Shown: positions 12,525 to 13,789 of the stretch, piece after piece
Numbering within the stretch: position 1 is the first letter of the stretch
Layout: every line of letters starts with the position of its first letter
Source of the DNA: an uncultured Bacilli bacterium
Lineage (GTDB): Bacteria; Bacillota_I; Bacilli_A; RF39; UBA660
DNA length: 13,789 bases
Direction of reading: 5' to 3'
Assembly: GCA_910583685.1 (NCBI GenBank)
Contig: CAJTXY010000033.1
Location: 1-13,789 of the forward strand
Program-made: the position numbers and the translations under genes
The notes under the pieces: generated by a model
Told to the model about the DNA's origin: nothing
Seen by the model: only the letters and a program-made list of their open reading frames with translations
Databases searched by the model: none

Positions 12525-13789
12525 ATTATCATATAATTCTTCGTAAGTAATGGGCTTTACATCAATAGTAATAGGTTCTTTTGAAAAAGTAACTCTGTCA
12601 CATATATCAGGTATATATTTAAAAACTACATCTTCACTTGCTTTATAAAGTTCATTATTTTTATTAACATATAAAACACCATAATTATGAATATCTTTTT
12701 TATTTTGAGAATCTATCTTTTTATAATCTTTCATAGGAAATACTCTAACTATATCTGCTTTGTTTTCATCTAATTCAAATTTGAATACTTGATCTTGAAC
12801 ATAATATTCAGCTTCATAAAATCTCACATCATAAAATTGTCTTAATCTCATAATGTGTTCTCCAACTTTTTCGATAGGAAGATATTCACTAAATCTCATA
12901 TAACCTGCAAAGTTTCCAAACATTTGAACTTTCTTATCTAAGTATCCTTGATTTTCTAATTCAGTCATAGGCTTACAAATAGATTCTCTAAATTTAACAT
13001 ACTTAACTTCATATTTATTCTTTTCTTTTGTAAGTTCTATTTCATCAACATATCTCATTATTAAATTTGCTTTTTCTTCTCGAGTATAATCTTTCCAATA
13101 TTTATTGAAATCTTGATATTTTTCAGGATATTTAATTTTATTGATAAAATCAATATCTCTTTTAAGTAAAATATCTTCAGAAGTAAATCGTAGTTCATCA
13201 CTTACTTCAGTATCAATGATTTTATTCTCTAAACTTTCAATTGTTTTATCAATTGTCTTTTTCTCTTTTTTATAATCATCTAAAAGAAATACGCCTTCAA
13301 GATATGCTTGTTTTAATCTTTCATCTTTTGCTTTTAATTCTTTGATTTCTTTTTCTAGTTGATTTACAGGATTTTCAACTTTTTGCTTAATCATAGGTAA
13401 GAAAAATTGATTAACAACAGAGTCATATTCTACAATATCATCAATGAAATTCTTTATATAATTTTCAATTGTTTCTTCTTTAATGTTGCACTTACAATCA
13501 GTACAATAATAGTAATAATATACATTACCATTTTTCTTCTTAGTTGCTTTACCACCCATAATTCTATTACAATGAGGACACTTCAATTTTTGTAAAAATA
13601 AGTAAGTTAAATTTCTTATATAACTACGAGAGTTTTTCTTCTTTTGTACCTGACATTCTTCCCATAGTTCACGAGATACAATTGGTTCAACAACATCTTT
13701 ATAATAAATTGGATTCTTTGTTCTTTTACCATGCACAAAATCACCTTTATAAACTTCATTTTGTAAAATAGTAGTAATGGTAGAATCAC
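12501..13789 (-). CDS. large serine recombinase, C-terminal part, cut by right window edge
   Basis: The frame is open to the right edge; 428 residues are visible and the catalytic domain lies outside the window. What is seen is the end of the recombinase domain (TTILQNEVYKGDFVHGKRTK, then EPIVSRELWEECQ), a zinc ribbon (CPHCNRIMGG, later CTDCKC), a coiled coil (LEKEIKELKAKDERLKQAY onward) and an unusually long C-terminal region of about 200 residues past it, including FGNFAGYMRFSEYLP and a Lys/Glu-rich end. It differs clearly from the other two recombinases here. The GTG at 13736 is internal and not a start. It lies directly upstream of oriT and mobV in the same direction, which together look like the mobility module of an integrative mobilizable element. 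Confidence 0.9.
   Translation of the reverse strand, partial: DSTITTILQNEVYKGDFVHGKRTKNPIYYKDVVEPIVSRELWEECQVQKKKNSRSYIRNLTYLFLQKLKCPHCNRIMGGKATKKKNGNVYYYYYCTDCKCNIKEETIENYIKNFIDDIVEYDSVVNQFFLPMIKQKVENPVNQLEKEIKELKAKDERLKQAYLEGVFLLDDYKKEKKTIDKTIESLENKIIDTEVSDELRFTSEDILLKRDIDFINKIKYPEKYQDFNKYWKDYTREEKANLIMRYVDEIELTKEKNKYEVKYVKFRESICKPMTELENQGYLDKKVQMFGNFAGYMRFSEYLPIEKVGEHIMRLRQFYDVRFYEAEYYVQDQVFKFELDENKADIVRVFPMKDYKKIDSQNKKDIHNYGVLYVNKNNELYKASEDVVFKYIPDICDRVTFSKEPITIDVKPITYEELYDNEETIAEA

Overview
The window is AT-rich DNA (intergenic regions far more so than genes) with short spacers, strong GGAGG-type ribosome binding sites, standard TGA stops and TGG tryptophans. This suggests a low-GC Firmicute, probably an anaerobic gut or rumen member of the Clostridia or Erysipelotrichia/Bacilli. 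No housekeeping gene is present. The content is accessory: three different large serine recombinases (one broken by an in-frame TAG, one intact, one running off the right edge), a MobV relaxase with a repeat-rich candidate oriT, and cargo. I read it as integrative/mobilizable elements nested in or placed next to each other. || Layout. 1-1081 (minus): remnant of a large serine recombinase. 1288-2445 (minus): translationally coupled pair, a PF06042-type nucleotidyltransferase-like protein and an unknown protein. 2446-3288: 843 bp without a gene but with a strong extended -10 promoter, several hairpins, two similar hairpins exactly 300 bp apart and a good terminator, so probably a structured leader or ncRNA. 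3289-5355 (plus): 61-aa SHOCT-like protein and a 610-aa serine recombinase, followed by imperfect direct repeats. 5477-5761 (minus): small unknown protein. 5811-5879: an orphan terminator beside what looks like the last 11 nt of a tRNA-Gly gene and a 12-bp palindrome, a possible attachment-site scar. 5968-8696 (minus): a two-gene Cap4/DUF4297-like nuclease plus SMC/Rad50-like ATPase with a CPYC zinc hook, most likely an anti-phage defence system (Lamassu- or ABC-3C-like). 8859-10975 (plus): a divergent four-gene operon (P-loop kinase-like protein, SDR oxidoreductase, cupin, unknown). 10974-11019: bidirectional terminator. 10997-12379 (minus): MobV relaxase. 12419-12487: candidate oriT. 12501-13789 (minus): C-terminal part of a third serine recombinase. 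|| How it fits together. The right-hand recombinase and MobV would move the right-hand element, the recombinase by excision and integration and MobV by nicking oriT for transfer on a helper's conjugation machinery. The recombinase at 3523-5355 probably moves a second element, with its SHOCT partner and the leader region as likely control points. The nuclease/ATPase pair is the clearest cargo with a selectable benefit. It is transcribed from its own promoter, divergently from the small metabolic operon. All functions are inferred from motifs visible in the translated sequence; no database search was run.
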